From: JABIAG01 sp964561995
Lineage (GTDB): Archaea; Nanobdellota; Nanobdellia; Woesearchaeales; JABIAG01
DNA length: 44,574 bases
Assembly (NCBI GenBank): GCA_964561995.1
Contig: CAZLQZ010000011.1
Location: 1 to 44,574, forward strand
Direction: 5' to 3'
The position numbers were made by a program, and so were the translations under genes. Below, one piece after another: positions 25,215 through 34,554 of this stretch (within the stretch, counting starts at the first letter, position 1; every line of letters begins with the position of its first letter). The notes under the pieces were generated by a model, which had not been told where the DNA came from, did no database searches, and saw only the letters and a list, made by a program, of their open reading frames with translations.

Positions 25215-26037
25215 AATAATAGGAATTACAGGCGGAAAAGGAGGCACTGGAAAATCAACAGTATCAACAACATTAGCATATCAGCTTTCAAAAAATTATA
25301 AAGTTCTTTTAGTTGATGCAGACGTGGATTGTCCTAATAATCACCTTATTTTAAACATTAAAAGAAATTTTTTAAAAAATGTTAATCAAAGAATTCCAAC
25401 TTTTGATTTTAATAAATGTACTAAATGTGGAATATGCGGAAAAGTTTGTAAAACTAATTCAATAGTATCAATAAAAAATAACAATCCCATTTTTTTACCT
25501 GATCAATGTAACGGATGTGGAGCATGTAAAATTGCATGCCCTTCAAAAGCAATTAGTTGGGATAATAAAGAAATTGGAAAAATATATACAGGTAAAAAAG
25601 ATAATTTAGATTATCTTTCAGGGGAATTAAAAACAAACCAACCCATTTCAGAATTTATTGTTAATAGCCTTAATGAAGAAATTGAAAAAGTTAAAAAAAA
25701 ATATGATTTCATAATAATTGATACTGCAGCAGGTACACATTGTCCAGTAATTGCAGCACTTGAAAATGCAGACCAAGTATTTGCTGTAACAGAACCAACA
25801 CCACTTGGTGCTCATGATTTAGAAATAATATTACAATTATTAAAAAAATTAAATAAAAAAGGAGACATAATTTTAAACAGGTCCAACATTGGAGATGAAA
25901 ATATTATTGAATTATTAGCTTCTAAATACAATACTGAAATCATTTTTAAAATTCCTTTTTCAAAAGAAATAATAAATGCATATTCAAATGGAATACCAAT
26001 TTCAATCCCAAATTTAATATCGGTGATAAATAAATGA
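25207..26037 (+). CDS. MinD/ParA-type ATPase with ferredoxin insert, first copy
   Basis: The deviant Walker A GGKGGTGKST is at residues about 9-18, with a DTAAG switch II. Inserted between is a two-[4Fe-4S] ferredoxin domain: CTKCGICGKVC and CNGCGACKIAC. Such fused ATPases occur in pairs next to NifX-like proteins in many anaerobes, including the orange-protein operon of Desulfovibrio, and probably move or load metal clusters. The ribosome binding site AAGAGG lies inside the previous gene. Confidence 0.9.
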   Translation: MTKIIGITGGKGGTGKSTVSTTLAYQLSKNYKVLLVDADVDCPNNHLILNIKRNFLKNVNQRIPTFDFNKCTKCGICGKVCKTNSIVSIKNNNPIFLPDQCNGCGACKIACPSKAISWDNKEIGKIYTGKKDNLDYLSGELKTNQPISEFIVNSLNEEIEKVKKKYDFIIIDTAAGTHCPVIAALENADQVFAVTEPTPLGAHDLEIILQLLKKLNKKGDIILNRSNIGDENIIELLASKYNTEIIFKIPFSKEIINAYSNGIPISIPNLISVINK

Positions 26038-26918
26038 AATCAATAGTAGTATTATCAGGAAAAGGCGGAGTTGGAAAAAGTAGTATTTCTGCATCATTAG
26101 CAGTAGCTTTTTCAAAAGATAACAAAATAGTATGTGCAGATTGTGATGTTGATGCATCAAACTTATCTATTTTATTCTCATTACCAGTTGAAAAGTATAA
26201 AGATTGGAAACCATTATCCACTAATCAAAAAGCAGTAATAGATAAAAATAAATGTATAGGCTGTAATAAATGTGTTGAAGCTTGTTATTTTAATGCATTA
26301 AAAGTTAAAAATAAAATTCCCGAAGTAAGTGAATTTGGTTGTGAAGGATGTGGTGCTTGTAAACTTATTTGTCCAACTAATGCAATCACATTAGAAGATA
26401 TTAATAATGCGTTTATTGGTCATTCTAATACGTCATATAATTTTTCAATAGTTTCTGCTCAATTATTACCTGGAAATTCTGGATCTGGAAAAGTAGTTTT
26501 TGAAGTAAGAAAAAAAGCAAATGAAATTGAATCAAATGCTGATTTTATGATAATTGATTCTGCTGCAGGAATAGGTTGTCCAGTCATTGCATCAGTTTCT
26601 GGAAATGATTATGCATTATTAGTTACTGAACCTACTCCCTCAGGTTATGGAGATTTATTAAGAGCATTAGAAGTAGTAAATCATTTTAAAATAAAAAGCG
26701 GAATTATAATTAATAAATTTGATTTAAATAAAAAATATACTGAAAAGATTGAACAATTTGCAAAAGAAAATAATATTCAAATTATTTCAAAAATTCCTTT
26801 TGATAAAAACTTTGTTAAAGCTATGACTAAAATGATACCAATAATAGAATTTGATAAAAAATATTACAAAATATTTAATGAAATAAAAAATAAAATTATT
26901 AACGATATATCAATTTAA
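26034..26918 (+). CDS. MinD/ParA-type ATPase with ferredoxin insert, second copy
   Basis: This paralogue of the preceding protein has SGKGGVGKSS as Walker A, CIGCNKCVEAC and CEGCGACKLIC cluster motifs, and DSAAG in switch II. It overlaps the previous gene by ATGA, so the two are made in step and likely form a heterodimer. It ends the nine-gene operon and faces the convergent pyrBI. Confidence 0.9.
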   Translation: MKSIVVLSGKGGVGKSSISASLAVAFSKDNKIVCADCDVDASNLSILFSLPVEKYKDWKPLSTNQKAVIDKNKCIGCNKCVEACYFNALKVKNKIPEVSEFGCEGCGACKLICPTNAITLEDINNAFIGHSNTSYNFSIVSAQLLPGNSGSGKVVFEVRKKANEIESNADFMIIDSAAGIGCPVIASVSGNDYALLVTEPTPSGYGDLLRALEVVNHFKIKSGIIINKFDLNKKYTEKIEQFAKENNIQIISKIPFDKNFVKAMTKMIPIIEFDKKYYKIFNEIKNKIINDISI

Positions 26919-26945
26919 AATAAAAAATAAAATACCACAATTATT

Positions 26946-28523
26946 TTACTTCCAAATTTCTTTAAAAGTATGAGGTGTTTCGCAATACATACAATCAAAG
27001 GTATCATTATTTCTATGAAACTCAGTAGGACAACCCTCATAATGAGAAGGATATGAAATACAAGATTCATTTTTACAAGAAATTTTACTAAAACCATAAA
27101 TTCTAGGAGGCATTTTTAACCTAGTTTTTCTTAAAATTCTACTTTCGTCTACAAGATTATATGTACAAGGAGAAATTGCTGCTAATTTTTTAATATGCAT
27201 GTCAGATAATTCTTCATGATTTGGTAAAAAAATCATACCATTATATTGTCCATCATTTTTAGATTTTCCAACACCAACATAACCAACATCATGAAATTTC
27301 ATTATAGATACTACTTTTGATAAATAATTCCAAATCTCTTCAGGAGTTTCTCCTTTACAAATATGATCAATAGCAACCCCGTTCTTAATAGGGTTAATTC
27401 CTTCATGATAATGTTTTTTATGTTGAGAAGGTTTTATTTCTTCAAAAAAATCATCAACAAATTCTCTTTTTTTAGATATTTCACCTCTATAATCATCACC
27501 TATAACTCCAGCCATCATACCTAAAAGAACTATTCTAACATACCTACCATTAGCAGATTGTCTTTCCCAACCATTTAATAAAGTATTATCTAAATATAAA
27601 GGAATAGTTGCATGTTGTTTATGTCTAGGCAAAGGATGATAAAATTTTGTTCCTTTTTTAACTTTGTCCAACCATTCTTCTCTAAAAGTTATATGACTTC
27701 TTAATTCATCTGCTCTTCTTAAAATATCTTCACCCATTCTTTCAAGTTGGGGACGAGTAAAATACCATTTATCAGCTTTAGTATTCAAATTTAAATATTC
27801 ATCTAAACTTTCAAAAGTTCTAATTTCAAAGCCATTAGCTTTCATTCTATCAACATAAGAATCCGGCATAGATAATTCATTAGGTGCCACTAAATCTACT
27901 TGAACTTCATTGAAAATTTTTAAACCATCAACCTTAGAATGAACAGTTCTACCATGCAATAAATCACCAATTAAAGCAACATGAATATGATCGTTATTCC
28001 AATTGTTATCTTCTAAAAAAGTATAATCATCTAATAATTCTTGAGTAGGATGTTCGTGTTTACCATCACCGCCATTAATAAAAACCGAAGGAACCAATAA
28101 ACCATTTCTTTTTGCATAATCTAGACCACTTCTTTCCAACCATCTACACAATCCTTCTAATTTGCTTCTTACTATAAAAATAGAATTATCATATCCTGTT
28201 AAATTGTTAAAAGCATCAACATAACTTTCACTTTTTGTAAAAGAAGAATGATCTGCTTGCAAGATATTTAATTTTGCTCCAAAAAACTGAGCAGCATTAA
28301 GAAATGAATGTGCAGTTCTTGTTGATGGTTCTAAAAAAACCTCATAGACCCCAAAATAAGGATTTGAAGTTTGAAAAGAATTTAAAATTTTAGCTCTTCC
28401 ATGTTTTGCTAATTTTATCGAATGTTTAAGATCTCTTGCTTTTTGAAACAAATACATTCTTTCATCCAAATTTAAATCATTAATTACTGCTAAAGACCTT
28501 CCTAAAAATGGATTTTGTTTCAT
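26946..28523 (-). CDS. pyrBI: Aspartate carbamoyltransferase, catalytic-regulatory fusion (PyrBI)
   Basis: The enzyme makes N-carbamoyl-aspartate from carbamoyl phosphate and aspartate in pyrimidine synthesis. Residues 1-340 are PyrB: EPSTRTAHSF (carbamoyl-phosphate site), GDGKHEHPTQELLDDY, and HPLPRHKQ. Residues about 370-525 are PyrI: the nucleotide-binding region (NGVAIDHI) and the zinc site, CKNESC then CPTEFHRNNDTFDCMYC. Archaea usually encode the chains separately; a fused form is known from Thermotoga. In a fused chain the allosteric unit is stoichiometric by design. It is transcribed alone on the minus strand. Confidence 0.9.
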   Translation of the reverse strand: MKQNPFLGRSLAVINDLNLDERMYLFQKARDLKHSIKLAKHGRAKILNSFQTSNPYFGVYEVFLEPSTRTAHSFLNAAQFFGAKLNILQADHSSFTKSESYVDAFNNLTGYDNSIFIVRSKLEGLCRWLERSGLDYAKRNGLLVPSVFINGGDGKHEHPTQELLDDYTFLEDNNWNNDHIHVALIGDLLHGRTVHSKVDGLKIFNEVQVDLVAPNELSMPDSYVDRMKANGFEIRTFESLDEYLNLNTKADKWYFTRPQLERMGEDILRRADELRSHITFREEWLDKVKKGTKFYHPLPRHKQHATIPLYLDNTLLNGWERQSANGRYVRIVLLGMMAGVIGDDYRGEISKKREFVDDFFEEIKPSQHKKHYHEGINPIKNGVAIDHICKGETPEEIWNYLSKVVSIMKFHDVGYVGVGKSKNDGQYNGMIFLPNHEELSDMHIKKLAAISPCTYNLVDESRILRKTRLKMPPRIYGFSKISCKNESCISYPSHYEGCPTEFHRNNDTFDCMYCETPHTFKEIWK

Positions 28524-28582
28524 CTAAAATATATAGTAGTCATTAGTTGTTTAAAAACAGTTGTTGTTTATAATTCTACAAC

Positions 28583-28912
28583 TCACCCATATATAAGAGT
28601 TCCAATTACAATAAAAACTTCTAAAACAACCCATAAAATATTAGTTAAAATAATTGGTTTTTCTTTGTGAAGAATTCCATAAAACAACCAAAATAAAGCT
28701 GCAATTAAATATCCCGACCAAGACAATGCCGAAACACCAGTTGCATTTTGATCAACCCAAATTTTAAGTAATTGAGGAATAGTCATTAAAGGTCCAAACA
28801 AAGCTACAATATATATTGATTTATCTACAAATTTCTTTAAATCTGAATCTTTAACTTTTTTCGTAGATTTTTTTCTTTTATGATAATAATGTATTCCGTG
28901 TGGATCTGCCAT
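28583..28912 (-). CDS. SemiSWEET-like sugar transporter
   Basis: This 109-residue protein has three membrane helices and a PQ-loop: FGPLMTIPQLLKIWVDQNATG, with ALSWSGYLIAALFWLFYGI. SemiSWEETs dimerise to let sugars cross the membrane by facilitated diffusion. The first 30 residues are basic and His-rich. Sugar uptake would suit a host-dependent organism. Confidence 0.8.
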   Translation of the reverse strand: MADPHGIHYYHKRKKSTKKVKDSDLKKFVDKSIYIVALFGPLMTIPQLLKIWVDQNATGVSALSWSGYLIAALFWLFYGILHKEKPIILTNILWVVLEVFIVIGTLIYG

Positions 28913-28947
28913 AAAAAAATAATTGTAAAAAGAATATAAAAATGTTT

Positions 28948-30339
28948 CTAAATTATTTTTTTTATTATTTCTATAACAACTTGTGGACTTGCAGCTCCCC
29001 TTGTTTCACGCATAACTTGACCAACAATAAACTGTAAAGCTTTTTCATTACCTGATTTGTAATCTTGAACGGCTTTCTCTGAATTTTCAATTGCTTTTTT
29101 ACAAATTTCTTCCAATTCATCAGAATTTGATACTGCTCTTAATTTATTTTCATCAATATATTTCTCAACATCAAATGTTTTTTCAATTAATTTTTCTAGT
29201 ATCTTTTTAGCAACATTTTCTGTAACTTCTTTTTTATCAATTAATTCAAGTAACTTAATAAATTCTTTTTCATCTAATTTAACTTGTTCTAATGATTTTT
29301 TATTATAATTTAAAACACGATTTAATTCATGACGAACCCATGCAACTGCCAATTTAGCAGGAACTTTTTTAACCGCAATTTCAAATAAATTTGCTAATTC
29401 TCTTTGTTGAGCAATAACAAAAGCATCTTCTTTTCTAATTTTGTGTGATTCTACAAACCTTAATGCTTTTTCTCTTGCAAGTTCAGGCATATCTACTTTA
29501 ATTTTTTCAACCATTTCATCAGTTATTGTTGTAACAGTCAAATCAGGGTCTATAATGTAACCATATTCTTCTTCAGTTTCTTTTTTTCTCATTGAAATTG
29601 TAATACCTGCTTCAGCGTCCCATGCTCTTGTTTCTAAAACAACATCTTCTCTTTTTTGTCTTTCAATTTCATAATTCAAAGCACGTTCAATTTCTTTAAA
29701 ACCAGTAATATTTTTAATTTCAACCCTAGTATAATCTTTTTCTTTAATAGAAATATTAGCATCTGCTTTAATAATACAAGTATCTATATCAAATATTTTC
29801 AAATAATTTAAAACAGAAATTAAATTCTTCATAAATTCTCTTGCTTGACCAGGACTTGTTAAATCAGGTTCTGTTACAACTTCACATAATGGATTTCCAC
29901 TTCTATTATAATCAATTAAAACATAATTTGATTTTGCCATTCCTTCAGGATGAACAAGTGCTGCTGGATCTTCTTCCATATGAACTCTTGTAATTCCAAT
30001 ATCTTTACCTTCAATTGAAATTTTACCTTTAATACCTAATGGAATTTCATACTGAGAAATTTGATAATTTTTTGCTAAGTCTGGATAAAAATATGATTTT
30101 CTTGAAAAAATTAATTCAGGACTAATTTCACAACCTAATGATAATGCTAATTTAATTGCATAATTTAATGCTTGTTTATTTAATACAGGTTTTGATCCAG
30201 GCATTCCTAAACACACAGGACAACACCTTGAATTAGGTTCTTCACTACCTTGTGTAGGACATGAACAAAATAATTTAGTTTTAGTATTTAGTTGCACGTG
30301 AACTTCCATTCCTATTACTACATCTGATTCAAACTTCAT
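28948..30339 (-). CDS. gatB: Aspartyl/glutamyl-tRNA amidotransferase subunit B
   Basis: GatB binds the mischarged tRNA and activates its Asp or Glu side chain with ATP. The N-terminus (IGMEVHVQLNTKTKLFC) and the Cys-rich zinc segment (CSCPTQG, CCPVCLGMPG) are diagnostic, and the C-terminal GatB/Yqey domain is present. It overlaps gatA by 11 bases in a gatC-gatA-gatB operon. In archaea this complex mainly makes Asn-tRNA(Asn), since Gln-tRNA uses GatDE. Confidence 0.95.
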   Translation of the reverse strand: MKFESDVVIGMEVHVQLNTKTKLFCSCPTQGSEEPNSRCCPVCLGMPGSKPVLNKQALNYAIKLALSLGCEISPELIFSRKSYFYPDLAKNYQISQYEIPLGIKGKISIEGKDIGITRVHMEEDPAALVHPEGMAKSNYVLIDYNRSGNPLCEVVTEPDLTSPGQAREFMKNLISVLNYLKIFDIDTCIIKADANISIKEKDYTRVEIKNITGFKEIERALNYEIERQKREDVVLETRAWDAEAGITISMRKKETEEEYGYIIDPDLTVTTITDEMVEKIKVDMPELAREKALRFVESHKIRKEDAFVIAQQRELANLFEIAVKKVPAKLAVAWVRHELNRVLNYNKKSLEQVKLDEKEFIKLLELIDKKEVTENVAKKILEKLIEKTFDVEKYIDENKLRAVSNSDELEEICKKAIENSEKAVQDYKSGNEKALQFIVGQVMRETRGAASPQVVIEIIKKII

Positions 30340-31618
30340 CTGCCACCTGAATTATCTTTCCTTCTTGTAAATGGTCTCCAATAACTAAAAATCCAACCGG
30401 TAAATCATCCCCAATTGGAACTGAAATGTGAGGCAAACCAGCAAGGTTAGGTCCAACAGTTAAAACATCCATCATATAATTTTGTAAAGGTGTAAGTTTT
30501 TTTACATCTTCAGTTTTTGGTGCAACATTAGGCATAGTTGGAGTTACTAAAACATCATAATGTTCAAACAATTTTTTATATTCCTGAATAATTAAAGTTC
30601 TTACTTTTGCTGCTTTTATATAATAAGCATCTCTAAAACCACTCATTCTTGCAAAGGTTCCAAGCATAATTCTTCTTTTTGCTTCTTCTCCAAAATTTTT
30701 ACTTCTAACTTTTGCAAAATATTCATTAAAACTTCCTTCAGGTTTTTCTTCAGCACCATATCTAATGCCACAATACTTTGATAAATTTGTAGAAACTTCT
30801 GACAATGCAATAATATAATAAACTTCAATTCCATATTTAAATGTTAACGGTAATGAAACTTGCTCAACAATAGCACCTTTTTCTTTTAATGATTCTATTG
30901 TTTTCATAAATTCAGCTTTAACTTCTTCATCTACATCTAAACTTTCTTTTACTAGTCCAATCTTTAAACCTTTAACTCCTTTTTTTAAAAATGATTCATA
31001 GTCATCAACAGGTTCATTTAATGAAGTTGAATCTTTTGGATCATAACCTGCAATAATTTTCAAAACTTTAGCACAATCTTCAACAGTTCTTGCCATTGGA
31101 CCAATTTTATCTAATGAATTTCCATAATCTAGTAATCCATACCTTGAAACTCTTCCATAAGTAGGACAAAGACCAACAATTCCACAATAAGCAGCAGGAC
31201 AAACAATTGAACCGCCAGTACTTTCACCAAGAGAAACATGTTTATCTTCAATTAATTTGACAGCACAACCACTTCCACCGGAACTTCCACCAGTTACTCG
31301 TTGTTTGTCAACAGGATTTAATGGTTGTTTGTAACCAATTCCGACATTCATTGAAAAACTTCCAAAACCAAATTCATCTTGAGAGGTTTTCCCAATTATT
31401 TTACAACCTTCATCCAATACTTTTTGAACAGCAGTTGCATGAAATAATGGTTTGTAACCTTTTAATATTGCACTTCCAGCAGTACTTTCCATGCCTTTAA
31501 CACAAATACAATCTTTAACACTAATTTGATAACCAGAAAGTTTACCTTCTTCTTTTTCTTTTAATTCTTCAATTATATTAAAACAGTTATAATTTTGATT
31601 TAATTCTTGCAAATTCAT
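30329..31618 (-). CDS. gatA: Aspartyl/glutamyl-tRNA amidotransferase subunit A
   Basis: GatA releases ammonia from glutamine for GatB. The amidase triad is visible: Lys in QISVKDCIC, Ser in GGSSGGSGCA, and the nucleophile Ser in GESTGGSIVCPAAYCG. The ATG at 31618 (MNLQELN) is chosen; the longer frame to 31666 would run back into gatC, whose stop is one base away. The length of 429 residues is slightly short of typical GatA (about 450-490). Confidence 0.94.
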   Translation of the reverse strand: MNLQELNQNYNCFNIIEELKEKEEGKLSGYQISVKDCICVKGMESTAGSAILKGYKPLFHATAVQKVLDEGCKIIGKTSQDEFGFGSFSMNVGIGYKQPLNPVDKQRVTGGSSGGSGCAVKLIEDKHVSLGESTGGSIVCPAAYCGIVGLCPTYGRVSRYGLLDYGNSLDKIGPMARTVEDCAKVLKIIAGYDPKDSTSLNEPVDDYESFLKKGVKGLKIGLVKESLDVDEEVKAEFMKTIESLKEKGAIVEQVSLPLTFKYGIEVYYIIALSEVSTNLSKYCGIRYGAEEKPEGSFNEYFAKVRSKNFGEEAKRRIMLGTFARMSGFRDAYYIKAAKVRTLIIQEYKKLFEHYDVLVTPTMPNVAPKTEDVKKLTPLQNYMMDVLTVGPNLAGLPHISVPIGDDLPVGFLVIGDHLQEGKIIQVADEV

Positions 31619-31619
31619 T

Positions 31620-31904
31620 TTAAAGTGCTTTTGGCCCCACAAAATATTCATCTTTTTTATTTTCAACTTGAGAAAGTGCTTCTTTTTGAGTTAAACATTC
31701 TTTTGGTTCATCTTCACGCAATGCATTTCCTAACTTTACTGGTTGAATAGACATTTTAACATCTTTTGTTCCAACCTCTTGAATTTTAGAAAACGTATTA
31801 AGAACTTCGTCCATATCCTTTTCAATTTTATCTATTTCTTCTTCAGTTAATTCTAATCTTGCAACCTTTGCAATTTCTTTAACTAATTGTTTGTCTAACT
31901 TCAT
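31620..31904 (-). CDS. gatC: Aspartyl/glutamyl-tRNA amidotransferase subunit C
   Basis: This 94-residue protein wraps around GatA and GatB and stabilises them. The pattern VKEIAKVARLELTEEEI near the N-terminus and LREDEP in the second half identify it. It is first in the operon. Confidence 0.92.
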   Translation of the reverse strand: MKLDKQLVKEIAKVARLELTEEEIDKIEKDMDEVLNTFSKIQEVGTKDVKMSIQPVKLGNALREDEPKECLTQKEALSQVENKKDEYFVGPKAL

Positions 31905-32001
31905 AATTTATTAAAAAACTTCCCTTTATTTAAAAGTTTTTATATTTGATTTTAAAAAATTTAATACATCAATTAACAAAACAAATTAATAAATATTTAA
32001 A

Positions 32002-32325
32002 TTAGAATTCATCTAAATCTTCAATTTTTTTTAAATAACCTTTTCTTTTAAGAGCAGCAGTTTGAGTTGGATTATATTTGTATAAAATATCGCCCTTTTC
32101 ATCTCCACCAAATTCCCAAGGTTCTACAATTACAAAGTTACCTTCTCTAACCCATAAATGTTTTTTTAATCTTCCAGGAATTCGACAAATTCTAGTTTTG
32201 CCATCTAAACAACGAGCTCTAACTCTTGAAGCTCCAAGTCTTTGCTCAACTAATGCAAAAGTTTGAGCACCTCTTGGTAATCTTAACCTAACTTGCTGTT
32301 CGCCTTCAGGCGGAGTATATGCCAT
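32002..32325 (-). CDS. eif1A: Translation initiation factor aIF-1A
   Basis: This OB-fold initiation factor of 107 residues binds the ribosomal A site. LRLPRGAQTFALVEQRLGASRVRARCLDGKTR, broken here only as description of the N-terminal strands, and GRLKKHLWVREGNFVIVEPWEF are family hallmarks, with key residues RLPRG, GASR, CLDGKTR and WVREGD/N. It marks the window as archaeal (or eukaryotic-like) rather than bacterial. Confidence 0.95.
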   Translation of the reverse strand: MAYTPPEGEQQVRLRLPRGAQTFALVEQRLGASRVRARCLDGKTRICRIPGRLKKHLWVREGNFVIVEPWEFGGDEKGDILYKYNPTQTAALKRKGYLKKIEDLDEF

Positions 32326-32344
32326 TACATATAAAAAACTCCGG

Positions 32345-32356
32345 TTTATATATAAG
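32345..32356 (-). promoter_or_regulatory. TATA box of aIF-1A
   Basis: On the minus strand CTTATATATAAA sits 20-31 bases before the ATG at 32325, giving a leaderless transcript for the initiation factor. Confidence 0.55.
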
Positions 32357-32399
32357 TGTTTCGCAAAACTTTTTAGATTAAAGAATATTAAACATCATT

Positions 32400-32908
32400 A
32401 TGAAATTTTTAATTATAGAAGATTGCAAAGTTTGGAAAAATAAAACAAAAATCCAAAATTTGCTATCCCATTCGGCGCAAAGCTCCAAAAAATTACGCAA
32501 ATTTTCAAAACGAATTTTTGAATATTACAACTTGTAATTTATATCGCAGCAAGCTGCGGGGTATTAAACCCAAGTTGTAATAAAGCAGAAGAACAAATAC
32601 TTAGAGATGATAAAAAAAGTGAAATTTTTTGGAAAATATATACATGGAAAGTACGAGAATTAGCTAAAAAATTACAACCAGATTACATAGTTTTAGATGT
32701 AAATTTTGAACCTGATGACCCAAAAAATATTGAAGGAATAACTAATGTTTTAATACCATTACGAGAACAAAGTTATCAAGGCAAAATAATCTGTTGGAGC
32801 AGTGATGATTTTAAAAAAAAAGCGATAGAATCTGACGCAGACATATTTTTTAGAAAAAACAATTACAATCTGTGCAATTATTTGTTTTCATCAAAGAGTA
32901 GTAAATAA
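32400..32908 (+). pseudogene. Receiver (CheY-like) domain gene interrupted by an inverted-repeat element
   Basis: An ATG at 32400 starts MKFLIIEDCKVWKNK, the first strand and acidic pair of a response-regulator receiver. This frame stops at about 32537. The rest of the domain continues in another frame from about 32580: YIVLDVNFEP (phospho-acceptor Asp), ICWSSDD (Ser/Thr), FFRKN (conserved Lys), ending at 32908. All key receiver residues are therefore present but in two frames. The break holds a GC-richer segment with a 12-bp inverted repeat. The segment 32909-32955 carries a TATA-like ATTTATAAA and no gene. Confidence 0.6.
32523..32582. repeat. Nested inverted-repeat (cruciform) element
   Basis: TATTACAACTTG (32523-32534) is the exact reverse complement of CAAGTTGTAATA (32571-32582). 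Inside lies a second dyad, CGCAG-CAAG-CTGCG (32545-32558). The segment from about 32467 (TTCGGCGCAAAGC) to 32582 is richer in GC than its surroundings, as if inserted. It could be a small non-autonomous mobile element. No clear target-site duplication is visible. Confidence 0.55.
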
Positions 32909-32955
32909 AACAAAACATTTATAAACCATTTAAGCATTCTAAGTCATGAGGGCTT

Positions 32956-34554
32956 ATGAATTTAGAAGAATTAGTTAAAAAATTAGATTCTAATAAAGAA
33001 GAAAGTAATTTTGATAGGTTTTTATTAGATTTTGCACCACACAAAAATAAAAAACCCAAAGAAGAATATAACAACCTTACTAGATTACTTATGGATCCTA
33101 ACTCTAAACAAGATAAATTTTATAATTCTAGTTTTGAGAATCCCCTAGAATTAGAAAGCAAATTATTCAATGAAAATAATAATATAATAATAAATAAAAT
33201 ATATGAAATTAAAAAATATGAAGAGAATGATTTATTTTCAAAAAAAAGTAGCTTAGAAAATTATATTATCAACCAAACATATAAAAATCAAAATATTAGT
33301 AAAATAATAAAATCAGACATTATTAAATCAAAAGAAATTTTTACTGACAACAATCTTGAATCATACATTTTTGAACTTAATTCTATTGGATTTAAAGAAA
33401 CAAAGAAAAAACCCGAAAGAGAAATTGTAATTCCACCCTTCAAAGAAGTTTCTCCACAAGGAATTAGTGTTCAAGCACCACAATTAGTCCCTGAAAGTTA
33501 TGTTCCCATTCTTCACATGTTAAGACAAGAATTTCCAGGAGCAAGATATAAAGAAACTAGAAGTTTAGTTAATGAAAGTCAACACAATGTTGACATTGTA
33601 AGCTTTGAATATCAACATGAGGGAAAAACAAAACAAGTTCACGTAGTTCTTAAAGATGCAAATGATAAAGAACTGGCAATACCTGAATGGTTAAGACAAC
33701 ATGGAGTTAAAACTAATGGAATTTACATGCTTAATGGTAAAAGAATGGTAATGCAACACGTTGGAAACGATGACTTAAGAACTGCTTTATCAAATGCTTC
33801 AGAATCAGAATTAATGAATGCATGCAATGCAGCAATTGACAACATTGCAAGAATGCACGTCGTAGGTTCTGTTTACAGTAATGAATTAGAACACGATTTT
33901 GGGGTAACCTTAAAAAAAGTAAATTATATTTCAGAATTTAAAAGAAGATTTATAGAACCTGTATCAGGCAATTCTATAATCATGAGCCCTCAAGCCATGA
34001 GACTGATACAGGCCTATTCTTCTTTTGCTAAAAGATTTAACCCAGGATATTTTACACACGGAGATCTTCATGATAAAAACATAAGAGATGACAGCAGCAT
34101 AATTGACTTTGAAACTGCCACTATTGGAATGACTTTTGATGATCTTTCAAGAATTACAAATTCAATATTAAGAACTAGACCCGACATTGAAACAGAAGAC
34201 TTTGAGAGAGCTATACTAAATAGATACATAACAAGTCATAATGAAGCCGCAGAAGAAGAAAAACAACCAATAATGTTTCCAGCTCAGCAAATGTTTAATC
34301 TTGCTTTAATTAATGATGAAATATATAAAATTGGTGAATATGTTACATTTGGAGCATTACGTCCAGAAGTAAGAGAAGAAAAAATGGAAAAATCAGTAAA
34401 ATGTTTTGAAAATACTTTATCAATGATTGACAGAGAAATATTAAAAGGTCAAGACCTTTATGAATTAAGAATGGCATTAACTGATTATGCAAAAACTTCA
34501 CCATACGAAGAATTAAGAAGAGTAGCTTTCGACAAATATTTATTAGCTGCTTAA
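32956..34554 (+). CDS. APH/kinase-fold protein with long N-terminal extension
   Basis: The C-terminal half is an aminoglycoside-phosphotransferase/protein-kinase-like fold: YFTHGDLHDKN (catalytic loop, Asp near residue 372) and SIIDFETATIG (metal-binding Asp), followed by a helical lobe. Residues 1-165 are an Asn/Lys/Glu-rich helical extension without a known domain. Such proteins phosphorylate small molecules or proteins; the target is unknown. The glycine loop and ATP-binding Lys are not obvious. The ATG at 32956 follows GAGGGCTT closely. It overlaps the convergent AbrB-PhoU gene by 12 bases. Confidence 0.7.
   Translation: MNLEELVKKLDSNKEESNFDRFLLDFAPHKNKKPKEEYNNLTRLLMDPNSKQDKFYNSSFENPLELESKLFNENNNIIINKIYEIKKYEENDLFSKKSSLENYIINQTYKNQNISKIIKSDIIKSKEIFTDNNLESYIFELNSIGFKETKKKPEREIVIPPFKEVSPQGISVQAPQLVPESYVPILHMLRQEFPGARYKETRSLVNESQHNVDIVSFEYQHEGKTKQVHVVLKDANDKELAIPEWLRQHGVKTNGIYMLNGKRMVMQHVGNDDLRTALSNASESELMNACNAAIDNIARMHVVGSVYSNELEHDFGVTLKKVNYISEFKRRFIEPVSGNSIIMSPQAMRLIQAYSSFAKRFNPGYFTHGDLHDKNIRDDSSIIDFETATIGMTFDDLSRITNSILRTRPDIETEDFERAILNRYITSHNEAAEEEKQPIMFPAQQMFNLALINDEIYKIGEYVTFGALRPEVREEKMEKSVKCFENTLSMIDREILKGQDLYELRMALTDYAKTSPYEELRRVAFDKYLLAA

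Noticed and set aside
21868..26918. Nitrogenase-related operon
   Set aside because: NifX-like and ferredoxin-ATPase genes suggest it at first sight, but no nifHDK, nifB or nifE/N genes are present and the set matches ORP-type clusters better.
31619..31666. Longer gatA starting at 31666
   Set aside because: The extension reads backward into gatC coding sequence; MNLQELN at 31618 starts one base after the gatC stop and fits the family.
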